A stretch of DNA of 64,000 bases from Melitaea cinxia (taxonomy: Eukaryota; Arthropoda; Insecta; Lepidoptera; Nymphalidae), in NCBI RefSeq assembly GCF_905220565.1, contig NC_059407.1, positions 62,001 to 126,000 of the forward strand, written 5' to 3'. Shown here one piece after another: positions 1 to 9,960 of the stretch (the first letter of the stretch is position 1; each line of letters begins with the position of its first letter). A program made the translations under genes and the position numbers. The notes below the pieces were generated by a model that saw only the letters and a list, made by a program, of their open reading frames with translations, was not told the DNA's origin and searched no databases.

Positions 1-659
1 TCCATTACTTGTACGAGTATCTGAGTACATATTAAATAAGTGGTTTATAATACGACCTAGTGCTTTTCTAAACTCGTAGGTATCAAAATATGTAGCAGTC
101 AAATAATTTTTATACGTAACCGTGAGCTAAATACTAGTTATCGAAATTAACTAAATAATATGCAATAATGCACACGATAGATGATAGTTACATATTATGT
201 ATATACATTAATTGTGCGTACCTACTTTGATAAATAAGATGTTATTTTCGCTAGAGATGGCACATGACAAGTTTTCTAAAATTAATACTTTTAAATTGCT
301 AAAAAATGTAAAACGCCGTGAATACCGCGATAATCGCAAGGTTATTTGTTTTTTTTACAATAACTTTTTCTTTATGCATTTTATTATTTATTGTCACTCA
401 TGAAACTCGTAATCGAGATAAATGTTCTTTTTATTTTGTTATAAAACCGTGTATATACTTCCTTGTTATTATGTGCTAACTTTTCATTCCTTTCATATTT
501 TGAAGTATATATTTTCCGTTGAGTATTTTATTTTTACTAGTTTTGAGTTTTATTAGTCTTACGTTAGTCTGTGTGGCGCATGCTTGAGTAAATAATCACG
601 TGAATATATAATAGTATTATAATTATATTATTTAATTATGTATTGGCTATTAATATTAA
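1..659. other. AT-rich intergenic DNA
   Basis: No coding frame, RNA gene or defined repeat end recognised. Confidence 0.6.
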
Positions 660-1030
660 GCTAGAGTACGGAACGCCCATTTGGAACCCAAATTACCGGA
701 CCCATAACGATAGATTAGAAAGTATACAGAGACGGTTTACGCAGTTTGACTCCGTTGGACAAGACAAAAGAATGCCCTCACTACTCGCGGCTAAATAAGA
801 CTCACTCTCAAACCGGCGCAAGCTACTTTAATGGAACTGTGGATAGTTCAGAACTCCTGAGCAAAATTTCTCTTAACGTTCCCTCTCGTATACCACGGTA
901 TCCAAAAGCAATATTTACTTATAAACCCAAAAGAAAAACTTCGGTTATTATTTCCTCATACCTAGGCTCTACAGAGAATTTACAGCTAAAAACGAGTTCT
1001 TAGACATCTTTGCAGATAAATCTAGCTTAC
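660..1030 (+). pseudogene. Decayed LINE reverse-transcriptase 3' end
   Basis: Translates in pieces to residues typical of the C-terminus of jockey-like LINE ORF2: YGTPIWNP, RLESIQRRFTQF, then in another frame LLSKISLNVPSRIPRYPKAI. Frameshifts and stops separate the pieces, so this is a 5'-truncated, dead copy. Confidence 0.65.
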
Positions 1031-1531
1031 TATTGTTATGAGTGGTGAGATGTCGTGAGATTTTATTCAACCCCCTCCCCCAACCCCCGATCTCACGTGA
1101 GATTTTTCAAAATGTGGATTTCTTACGTGAACGCGTTGGATTGTTATTGTAAAAAGAAAAAAAAAATACTTCGTGCTTTTATTTACGACTAGTTAGACTA
1201 GTAATCAATATTGCTGAGAGTTTAATTATAAGTGTAATAAAAATTTAACAATAGAATACTTAAATCGTAACTACTGTGATTAAAAAAAGAATATCTACTC
1301 TAATTCAGTCCATGGAGCGCATGATTATGCGCGGTCTCAAGATAGACTATTGGAACCAACATGTCCATATGATTTTCAGTAAAATCATCTGCTCCTTCAA
1401 CTTCGTTCTGATCCGGCCACTCTATGCCGTTGGCAAAAAACAAATATGGTGGTTTGACAGTCAGATGTATAACGTCGAAGTATGAATGAAATTATTTTCT
1501 TTCGAATATTTCTATTCGATATTTCTAACAC
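1031..1531. other. Intergenic, no feature recognised
   Basis: Contains a C-rich stretch near 1070-1088 (CCCCCTCCCCCAACCCCC). No gene seen. Confidence 0.55.
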
Positions 1532-1620
1532 AATTCAGCCTGTAACATTCCACAGCTGGGTGTAGGCCTCTTCTCCATGTAGGAGAAGGATCGGAGCTTA
1601 ATCCACCACGCTACTCCACT
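1532..1620 (-). repeat. SINE/LINE 3'-end fragment (GGCCTACACCCAGCTGTGGAATG type)
   Basis: On the minus strand it reads GTGGTGGATTAAGCTCCGATCCTTCTCCTACATGG, then GGCCTACACCCAGCTG and GTTACAGGCTGAAT. The same segment appears at 41300-41380 and 49149-49210, marking a dispersed family. Confidence 0.6.
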
Positions 1621-1648
1621 ACTTAAATTATATAAAAATTATATTGCT

Positions 1649-1790
1649 TAACGCCGAGTTGCACACAAAAAAAATAAAATTTAAGTAGAGATTAAACTAA
1701 TTTAATCACAAGAATTTCATACAATTCTTGCAATTAAATTAGTTTAATCACTACTTATATTTTAATTTATTTTCGTGCAACTCGGCGTAA
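1649..1790. mobile_element. Fold-back MITE
   Basis: Almost the whole 140 bp is one inverted repeat. Ends are ACGCCGAGTTGCAC (1651-1664) and its complement (1775-1788), with the interior arms TAGAGATTAAACTAATTTAA and their near-complement, and a loop near 1720. Flanking TTA/TAA fits a TA- or TTA-type target duplication. No coding capacity. Confidence 0.8.
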
Positions 1791-1794
1791 AACT

Positions 1795-2557
1795 TAAAGA
1801 TTGACTCTTCTTTCTAAATAGAGCGACGCAAGCCTACGCTCAAACTAGATTTTCTATTGTGCACACTGTCTGCAACAACACACACAACAATGACATATCC
1901 TCCACTGTGGGGTGGCGGCGGTGTAACATAAAAATAGTGTTTTATCACACCACGTGTTAGTGTTTTTAAAATTACCACCGAATACACATTCTGAGTTAGG
2001 CACCTTGTCGAGTTTCGGGATAAAACGTACTCAGTCCGTAGCTCGTAGTATAAACCGAAGGTATGCTTGGTTTCGCAAATGTATTCAATTGTTTTGGCGT
2101 TATGTGTTCTCAAGATACAGACAGACAACAAAAAGTCGTATATTAATAAAAGTTAAAAATCAATATTTAAGCGGTTAATAACGTGTGTTACGCGGTCGAT
2201 CGCGGTGGAAACCGTGTAGCGTTAAACGAAGCTTTTACGACAAAAGACGTTGATATCGTCTTCAGGAAGTAAGCATTTGATTGAATTCACATATCAGCAG
2301 AAAAGCAATTTGCATGCATATTTGCATGTGCATCAGACGGAAGTTGAAACAGATTTACTATTGTTATTATAACACGCATGTGGTACAGTTAATAAAATTA
2401 TGTGGTGTCATGGACACCAGGTAGGAACGAAGTTCCTTCGGATAGTATAGAAGCAACACAATTTGAAAAAAAAAATGTTGATTTTTATATATATTTTCTA
2501 GTTCTTGTTTTTTTTTTTTAATTTTGTTGATTGTTTTTTAATTAAGTACATAAAAGT
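1795..2557. other. Intergenic, no gene seen
   Basis: AT-rich. The motif GGAACGAAGTTCCTTCGG at about 2427 resembles GGAACGAAGTCGAAGTTCCTTACGG at about 5110, near the partner of the inverted-repeat arm that follows. It may be part of the same old element. Confidence 0.45.
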
Positions 2558-2832
2558 ATGTAGGAATTTTAGTATTTTAGAAAATAACAAATACCGTAAA
2601 ATAAAATAAATCAAACAAAATAATAATAATAATAATAATTCAAACTATTAAGTGAAATAAAAAAACATATGGCTTTATTTATTTTTGTCGACAGTATAAA
2701 ATTACATAAATAATTTAAAAAAAACGTTTACTAGTAGTATTTTAGTTTTACAAACGTCATATTATACAGTCGTGTGACTGATATTACGTCACTTCCGTTA
2801 TATATGTATTTTTCTTACGGTTTTAGTATCAT
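2558..2832. repeat. Left copy of an old element in inverted orientation to 5180-6262
   Basis: Reverse-complementary to 5180-5306 plus 6078-6262, including the ATT microsatellite at 2614-2640 (partner 6129-6150), the segment AAATAATTTATGTAATTTTATA and the segment ATATAACGGAAGT. It is uninterrupted here, so it shows the empty site of the insertion present in the other copy. Confidence 0.75.
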
Positions 2833-2842
2833 ATTTCAAACG

Positions 2843-3530
2843 TTCCAAAATTGAGAAATTGAAACAAAACTGACGAACAATCGTTGATTTGTTTTTTATG
2901 CAAAAGAAGCACAAAATTATTGTCCTATAAATTTCATCTAAAGAAGTCATTGTCACTTACTAGCTACATAGTAATATATACTTTTTACAAATATCAAAAA
3001 TATAATCTAATAGTATATATCATATCTATATAATATCATATCTATACATAGAATAGCACCTTCACATTACACGTGATATCCCGACAGCAGCGCCGCGACC
3101 GGGTTCAATAGTGTTTTCAAACCATGTATGAAACCCACAGAAATGTACACACAAAATTACAAGCAAACCGGTCCAGCTGTTTAGCAGTAGTTAGGTAATA
3201 GCACATGTGCAGAATAAATATATACATTAAGATTTAACGTAATGAAATGAATTTATAATTTTAAAGTCGGGAAGGAAGATAGGTGTCGCGAGTTCGACAG
3301 CGATACGGCGCGGCCCCGACCCGGCGCGCTGATAGCGGCGACCTTCCAAGTGCATACATGCGCAATTATGTAACCGTCGACACTTGCAGATCCGACGATA
3401 ACTCCTGATGCTGAACTAACTTGCCATTAGCATTCGACTACGACGACTAACCCGTTGGCGTAGTTTGTGGTGCTTTCTGCTCCGGTGTTTGTGGGTGGTG
3501 AATGTCGTAGGTATTACTACGTATATAATA
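2843..3530. other. Intergenic, no gene seen
   Basis: A GC-rich patch at about 3290-3345 (CGACAGCGATACGGCGCGGCC) has no convincing frame. Confidence 0.5.
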
Positions 3531-3880
3531 ATTGTGTTTGCTCGCAAACGAAAAAAAAAACCGACTTCAATTACATCGACGAGTAATACAACGTAGATCG
3601 ACGAAAAAATAGCCAAGTAACTACGCGTTATCAAAGATTATCCAAAAAGTAGTTATCAGATCTCGATAAAATTTATATGTGACCACATAATAAACATCAG
3701 CTTTCGATTAAATTAAAAATTATCAAAATCGGTATACCCAGGAAAAAGTTATTGCGGATTTTCGAGAGTTTCCCTCGATTTCTCTAGGATCCCATCATCA
3801 GATCCTGGTTTCCTTATCATGGTACCAAACTAGGGATATCCTCTTTCCAACAAAAAAAGAATTATCAAAATCGGTACATT

Positions 3881-4472
3881 TCGACACCAGCAATTTATAC
3901 TATTCATTACAGCCTATACAGTCCACTGCTGGACATAGGCCTCCACAAGTTTACGCCAAATATAACGTGAACTCATGTGTTTTGCCCATAGTCACCACGC
4001 TGGGCAGGCGGGTTGGTGACCGCAGTACTGGCTTTGTCGCACCGAAGACGCTGCTGCCCGTCTTCGGCCTGTGTATTTCAAAGCCAGCAGTTGGATGGTT
4101 ATCCCGCCATCGGTCGGCTTCTTAAGTTCCAAGGTGGTAGTGGAACCTTGTTATCCCTTAGTCGCCTCTTACGACACCCACGGGAAGAGAGGGGGTGGCT
4201 AAATTCTTTAGTGCCGTAGCCACACAGCAATTTATACTAAGCTAACTCTTAAAAATGAACTTTACAATAGAGACTTATAAAAGGGAAAAACGTGATACCT
4301 TTTATATTAATTAAGAAACTTATTGGAAATTTGGTATCTTTAATAGTTAATTTATTCAGTGCAATTTCACAATTTTTTTTTATTACATATAAAAACACAT
4401 TTTATCAAGTTCGCATTAAAAAACAAACTTATCGAAAAATCGAATTGGCGTAGTATAAATTGTTGGTGTCGA
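3881..4472. mobile_element. MITE with 22-bp inverted ends inserted in copy A
   Basis: Ends TCGACACCAGCAATTTATAC.. (3881-3902) and its complement (4451-4472) match with one mismatch. Without the nested SINE and its duplication it is about 255 bp. It splits copy A of the CCGACTTC repeat within CGGTACATCCAGTA, as seen from uninterrupted copies. No transposase. Confidence 0.75.
3903..4225 (-). repeat. Short retroelement (SINE or LINE tail) with 14-bp target duplication
   Basis: 323 bp flanked by AGCAATTTATACTA on both sides (3889-3902 and 4226-4239). On the minus strand it ends GGAGGCCTATGTCCAGCAGT then GGACTGTATAGGCTG, a 3' tail widespread in lepidopteran LINEs and SINEs. About 90% similar to 7480-7816. 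The open frame seen in both copies is conserved only because the repeats are young; it has no recognised product. Confidence 0.8.
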
Positions 4473-4739
4473 TTTAGTAGAAAGTTATGCGGTATAATAC
4501 AACGTAGGTCGACGAAAAATGCGTCAAGTAAAAATGCATTATTAGATATAACTCGAAAAGTAGTTGTTAGATCTCAAATAAATTTAAATGGGACCAATTG
4601 GCACACACCACCTTTCAATTAAGACAAAATTTGTCGAAATCGGTCCACCCGGTCAAAAGTTCTGATGTAACATACATAAAAAAAAAAAAAATACAGTCGA
4701 ATTGAGAACCTCCTCCTTTTTTGGAAGTCGGTTAAAAAA

Positions 4740-5179
4740 TAGGCAAAAAATATATAGCTATATCAGTCAGCTATTAAGATATTTATTTATTTATTCCTAA
4801 ACGCGCTTGCACGCTCTCTTCACCTCGAGTGCACCCTTCGGTACAAAGTAGTTATCAGGAAAATAATTCCTCCACTTATGAGTTGTGAAACGCAATTGTG
4901 AATATCAAATTATTATATTCCACATTGTATTTATACGTGTATTATGTTCTAAAAATAAATTACGTCTTATCTGACATCTTATTTGTTTCGTATTGAAATT
5001 CAATAGTTGTAAAATTTAATATTACGTTTAAAAAACTTTTACTTGATAATTTGATGAATTTTAATATAATAGGTATATAGAGTTGAGTGTGAAGCGTTTA
5101 TTTATTACTGGAACGAAGTCGAAGTTCCTTACGGCAGGCTTGACATTTGGCTGGGCGACCGAACTGAAAAAAATGTGAT
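4740..5179. other. Intergenic, no gene seen
   Basis: AT-rich. GGAACGAAGTCGAAGTTCCTTACGG lies at about 5110. Confidence 0.5.
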
Positions 5180-6262
5180 ACTAAAACCGTAAGAAAAATA
5201 TATAACGGAAGTAACGTAATATCAGTTACACGACTGTATAGTATGACGTTTGTAAAACTAAAATATCACTAGTAAACTTTTTTAAAATTATTTATGTAAT
5301 TTTATACTATCGAATAATTATTCGTGTTTGCTCGCAAACGAAAAAAAAACCGACTTCAATTACATTGACGAGTAATACAACGTAGATCGACGAAAAAATA
5401 GTCAAGTAACGACGCGTCATCAAATATTACTCAAAAAGTAGTTATCAGATCTCAATAAAATTTATATGTGATCACATGACAAACATCAGCTTTCGATTAA
5501 ATTAAAAATTATTAAAATCGGTACACCCAGTAAAAAGTTATTGCGGATTTTCGAGAGTTTCCCTCGATTTCTCTGGGATCCCATCATCAGATCCTGGTTT
5601 CCTTATCATGGTACTAAACTAAGGATATTTTCTTTCCAACAAAAAAAGAATTATCAAAATCGGTACACCCAGTAAAAAGTTATTGCGGATTTTCAAGAAT
5701 TTCCATCAATTTCTCTGGGATCCCATCATCAGATCATGGTTTCCTTATCATGGTAATAAACTTGGGATATCTCCTTTTTAATAAAAAAAAGAATTATCAA
5801 AATCGGTACATCCAGTAAAAAGTTATGCGGTATAATACAACGCAGGTCGACGAAAAAAGCGTCAAGTAAAAACGCATTATTAGATATAGCTCGAAAAGTA
5901 GTTGTTAGATCTCAAATAAATTTAAATGGGACCAATTGGCACACACCACCTTTCCATTAAAAGAAAATTTGTCGAAATCGCTCCACCCAGTCAAAAGTTC
6001 TGATGTAACATACATAAAAAAAAAAAAAAATACAGTCGAATTGAGAATCTCCTCCTTTTTTGGAAGTCGGTTAAAAAAATAAATAAAGACGTTTTTTTTT
6101 CTTCTTCATTTCACTTAATAGTTTGAATTATTATTATTATTATTATTTTGTTTGATTTATTTTATTTTACGGTATTTGTTATTTTCTTAAATACTAAATT
6201 TCCTAAATACTTTTATGTACCTACTTAATTAAAAACCAATCAACAAAAAAATTATGAAATTG
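5180..6262. repeat. Right copy of the inverted pair, split by CCGACTTC copy B
   Basis: Homologous in reverse to 2558-2832. Homology stops at 5306 and resumes at 6078, with copy B precisely between. Comparison with the unbroken partner shows copy B inserted in an A-rich target without a long target duplication. Confidence 0.75.
5309..6077 (+). repeat. CCGACTTC repeat, copy B (full length, two internal units)
   Basis: Full-length copy of about 765 bp. The internal unit GGATCCCATCATCAGATCCTGGTTTCC... (about 140 bp) occurs twice (about 5510-5645 and 5650-5795), followed by the 3' module GTATAATACAACGCAGGTCGACG and the GGAAGTCGGTTAAAAA end. Confidence 0.88.
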
Positions 6263-6529
6263 AATATTTTGAAATTTTCAAAATTAAAGCCGTCAGATGG
6301 CAGCATTGCTGTATCGTGTCTGTATATCTATATAAATAATTTTAATAATTAATTAATTTACGAAAACAAAAGCGATAATAAATTTTTTACTTGTGGATGC
6401 CAACGGAGCAAACAAACTATACAAATAAATAAAATTGGAGTGTTTGTTTGTAATATTAAAATAACCGCTTTTTGCTAAATGCATATGGATACACGGTACA
6501 TACACCAAAATGAAATTTTTACAATTTTT

Positions 6530-6723
6530 GTCTGTCTGTTTTCCCGGCTAATCTCTGAAACGGCTTGATCGATTTTGACGGGACTTTTATTAGCAGATAG
6601 CAGATGCAGTAAGGAGTAACTTAGGCTGCTTTTATTTTAGAAATTTATTTATTTTATAACTGTGCGAACTGAACAATAACTTTTTGTTAAATTCCACGCG
6701 GACGAAGTCGCGGGCACAGTTAG
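6530..6723 (+). mobile_element. Helitron-like 3' fragment
   Basis: GTCTGTCTGTTTTCCCGGCTAATCTC...GAAACGGCTTGATCGATTTTGACGGG then a 3' hairpin CGCGGACGAAGTCGCG and terminal GGGCACAGTTAGT. This layout, with an intact CTAG-T end in other copies, is the lepidopteran Helitron-type tail. No Rep/helicase is present. Confidence 0.6.
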
Positions 6724-7018
6724 TTATCTATAAAATGATATATAATTTATGTGAAGTAATTGTGAGATTTTTTCTAAAAAGGGAGGCAAACATCTTAATC
6801 TTAGCATATTAATTAATATATTTGACGTAGATATTAGTTTTTGGTAATAACTAAATTTCATACTGTTGCAACATAGAGCTCTATGTGTTGAAAGCAAACA
6901 CATATTTATTATTCTCTCAGTTTGTCATTCCACCCGTAAACATAAATTTACGATACGTTTACACAATTACAACCATGGGCTTCAATGACAAAAACTCAAT
7001 AAGTAGGTACGTAGTAAA

Positions 7019-7340
7019 TAATTGTGTTTGCTGGTAAACGAAAAAAAAACCGACTTCAATTACATCGACAAGTAATACAACGTAGGTAGACGAAAAAATA
7101 GTCAAGTAAGTACGCATTATCAAAGATTACTCCAAAAGTTGTAATCAGATCTCGGTGAAATTTAAATGTGACCACATGATAAATACCGGCAAAAATAATC
7201 AAAATCGGTACACCCAGTAAAAAGTTATGCGGTTTTTCGAGGGTTTCCCTCGATTTCTCTGGGATCCCATCATCAGATCTTGTTTTCCCTATCACGGTAC
7301 TACACTTAGGATATCTCCTTTCCAACCCAAATTATTTCAA
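7019..7340 (+). repeat. CCGACTTC repeat, copy C (5' half only)
   Basis: Starts ATAATTGTGTTTGCTGGTAAACG and runs through one internal unit to TCTCCTTTCCAACCC near 7326, then stops matching. The 3' module is absent. Confidence 0.75.
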
Positions 7341-7479
7341 TAGTATCTTGCGGACGTTTTGGTTAAACTAAAATTTAAAATATAAATGTAAAAACTCTGT
7401 TATTAGCTTCGAGTCAGGATGGAGCAAATGCCGCATCTTGCCCCACAATGGATACGCCCATAATTATAACTCATATAAT

Positions 7480-7816
7480 CATCATTCATCATCATTTCAG
7501 CGTATTGCAGTCCACTGCTGGACATAGGCCTCCATAAGTTCACGCCAAAATTGGCGTGAACTCATGTGTCTTGCCCATAGTCACCACGCTGGGTAGGCGG
7601 GTTGGTGACCGCAGGGCTGGCTTTGTCGCACCGAAGACGCTGCTGCCCGTCTTCGGCCTGTGTATTTCAAAGCCAGCAGTTGGATGGTTATCCCGCCATC
7701 GGTCGTCTTTATAAGTTCCAAGGTAATAGTGGAACTGTGTTATCCCTTAGTCGCCTCTTACGACACCCACGGGAAGAGAGGGGGTGGCTATATTCTTTAA
7801 TGCCGCAGCCACACAG
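7480..7816 (-). repeat. Short retroelement, second copy, with 10-bp target duplication
   Basis: Flanked by CTCATATAAT at 7470-7479 and 7817-7826. On the minus strand it ends in AATGATGATGAATGATGAT, a GAT-repeat tail typical of this family. Compare 3903-4225. Confidence 0.8.
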
Positions 7817-7829
7817 CTCATATAATACA

Positions 7830-9099
7830 TTTACTTCTATTTTTTCTCCGCTAGCATAAATATTAACCAGATACCAGGACAATAAATTATTTAATATACC
7901 TTCGACACGCGTATTGAAATTAAATACAACTATCTCAATATAACTTTTATATACTTATGTCTATTCCTTGCAGGTTTCCTTATGGTTTACCGTCATTGGA
8001 TTTTCCATGAAAGATTGGTAACCACTGATATGTTAGTGTTATTCTGTATTTTCAATAGTTTGTCCTGTTCTTTATAGACATATTTATGTAACTTAAAACT
8101 GATTTATAGTTTTGCTACGATGTTATGCTTAAATTCTGTCAATGGTAGCGTCCGGATTATTTTACAGTAATCATAAGACGATTTAGCGTTATAAATTTAT
8201 TTATCTTTTATACGTCAAAATGTATTTTAAAATGATAGTTTACTAAAATCTGTTTTAGCGCGAAGTAACCTGACGCAGTCAGTGCCTGTTGAGTCATTGC
8301 AGAGATTATAACGGGTTTCGCTGAGATCGGGATGTCAAACAATGTCGATAAGTTGCGAGAAACCGCCATTAGATCGGACCGAGCTAACCGACCGAGTTCA
8401 GTAATCAATGAACAAAGACTATGTCCACTGATCTACCTGTAATCAAGTTAGCTAAGATACCCAGAACATGTAATTTCACACGTAGAAAAAATGTATAAGT
8501 AGTGACATTTTATTTGGCACTTTGGTGCCTTTTGAAGCAGATGAAATCGTAAAATAACACCACACATTCTCCACTTTCCGCGCCACTCTTCTCCGGAGAT
8601 ATTTGTGTGCGATTTCGCAAAACAGAATCTGTTTACACGCGGTTGGACACGACTCCGACGTGTGCCGGGAAGTGTTCCGTCACGCGCCGCACACTCCACG
8701 CACATAACATACATTTTTCCAAAGGTTACGTTACGGGTCGTTCTTTGGATTTGTCATGGTCAATACCTACAGGAGACAGACTCACAAGTCGAAAGTACCC
8801 TTAGGTACATTATGAATTCGTACTTAATGACTTTTACCTTTATAAATGATTCATAAATGCTTATACGGATATAGAAGACAGTAATACTAGTACTACTTCA
8901 AGCCTAAAGATGACTGATAATCAAACTGCGCATATTGTATAGACTAGCGTACCTAATCACTACAAAGTATAATTTATGCAAGATAAATATTATTTTTGCG
9001 TTTATAAAGATAGATAAAGTGAAGTTATTAACTACAAGTAGTTACATAAACATAACGCACGTAACAACTGCAATACTCGAATTTTAGTAAATGAACTCA
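7830..9099. other. Intergenic DNA upstream of FASN, no gene seen
   Basis: A GC-richer patch around 8560-8710 has short open frames on both strands but no splice or family support. It could hold FASN regulatory sequence or a distant 5'UTR exon; nothing decides this. Confidence 0.5.
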
Positions 9100-9794
9100 A
9101 CAACATGACGGTCCCAGATAAAAGTTCCCGACGCAGTTCGAGAGGCGGCGCAATGAGGCCCGAAGTTAATTGGCGCACAAAGGATCGCCACTACCGCCTT
9201 CGTTTATTCCCGCGCTCCCTGCCCTACTTTTGCTTTCACGTGACGAGCAGTCGACGAGAACTCCAAAACAATATCTGACCTGTCCACCTGTTAGATCGCG
9301 GTGTTATCGCTCGAATATGTGATCGCGGGTCACACGGACGATTACCGTCTTCGCTGTCGAGCGAAGGTCGAATCGGACATCGCGCGTCTAAAATTTTTAA
9401 CTGCGTAATCTCGTCTAGCTTCTAACGAATAGAAGTTCGACGTGATAGAGAGTGAGAAGGTAGAATCATCGACCTTCGTCGTCCTTGCGTGCGATAACAC
9501 GGAGTCTCATGGAAACGTAAGGCGGGTCGCGACCCCGCTATCGCGCTCTTTTAACCGTACGTCGCGCGGCCGCAGCTTCATTTACCGCGAGCATTTCTTT
9601 GCGAGCGGCTCGCCCGTCGCTCCACTCTAACGATACCGACCACTACGCGCTGAAGTCCGGCCTCCTACTCGCGGTGAGAGGACGTCGACCCTCAGACTTG
9701 ATGCTCCGAGCTTGACCGAGACGAGCTGCGGCAACTAACAGTTTGTTTGGGTTACAGGTAATTAACACGGTGAAGATCACAACGGAAGGTCAAG
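9100..9794 (+). promoter_or_regulatory. Probable 5' leader / promoter-proximal region of FASN
   Basis: GC-richer than the DNA upstream and without a convincing coding frame. A palindromic E-box CACGTG lies at 9237-9242. A polypyrimidine-like stretch followed by TTACAG ends at 9757, a plausible splice acceptor for a 5'UTR exon, 37 nt before the FASN ATG. E-boxes are known sites for Mondo/ChREBP and SREBP-type factors that drive lipogenic genes; that role here is inference only. I cannot place the transcription start. Confidence 0.4.
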
Positions 9795-9960
9795 ATGCCG
9801 GGTGCGGTGATGAACGGAAGCCGAGCGGGGGACGCGGACGACATCGTGTTGACGGGGTTGTCGGGCCGCCTGCCCGAATCCAATAACATCGAGGAGTTCG
9901 CACAGCAGCTCTTCGACGGTGTCGACCTGGTCACAGCCGACGGCCGGCGCTGGACTCCCG
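9795..9960 (+). CDS. FASN: FASN coding exon 1 (start of KS domain)
   Basis: Codes residues 1-55 plus one base of residue 56. It begins MPGAVMNGSRAGD and then DDIVLTGLSGRLPES, the usual opening strand of animal FAS ketosynthases. Donor GTAAGA at 9961, phase 1. ATG 9795 is preferred over the in-frame ATG five codons later because it is the first one after the leader acceptor. Confidence 0.93.

Larger units (their letters stand above)
3531..4738 (+). repeat. CCGACTTC repeat, copy A (interrupted by a MITE that holds a SINE)
   Basis: Begins ATTGTGTTTGCTCGCAAACG (hairpin GTTTGC/GCAAAC), then a poly-A run and CCGACTTCAATTACATCGAC, and ends GGAAGTCGGTTAAAAA. The element has short inverted ends AACCGACTTC/GAAGTCGGTT. 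One internal unit is present before the interruption at 3881-4472. No coding capacity. Confidence 0.85.

Noticed and set aside
4013..4219. 68-codon ORF shared with 7602-7859
   Set aside because: Both lie in copies of one short retroelement and run antisense to it; similarity reflects repeat ancestry.
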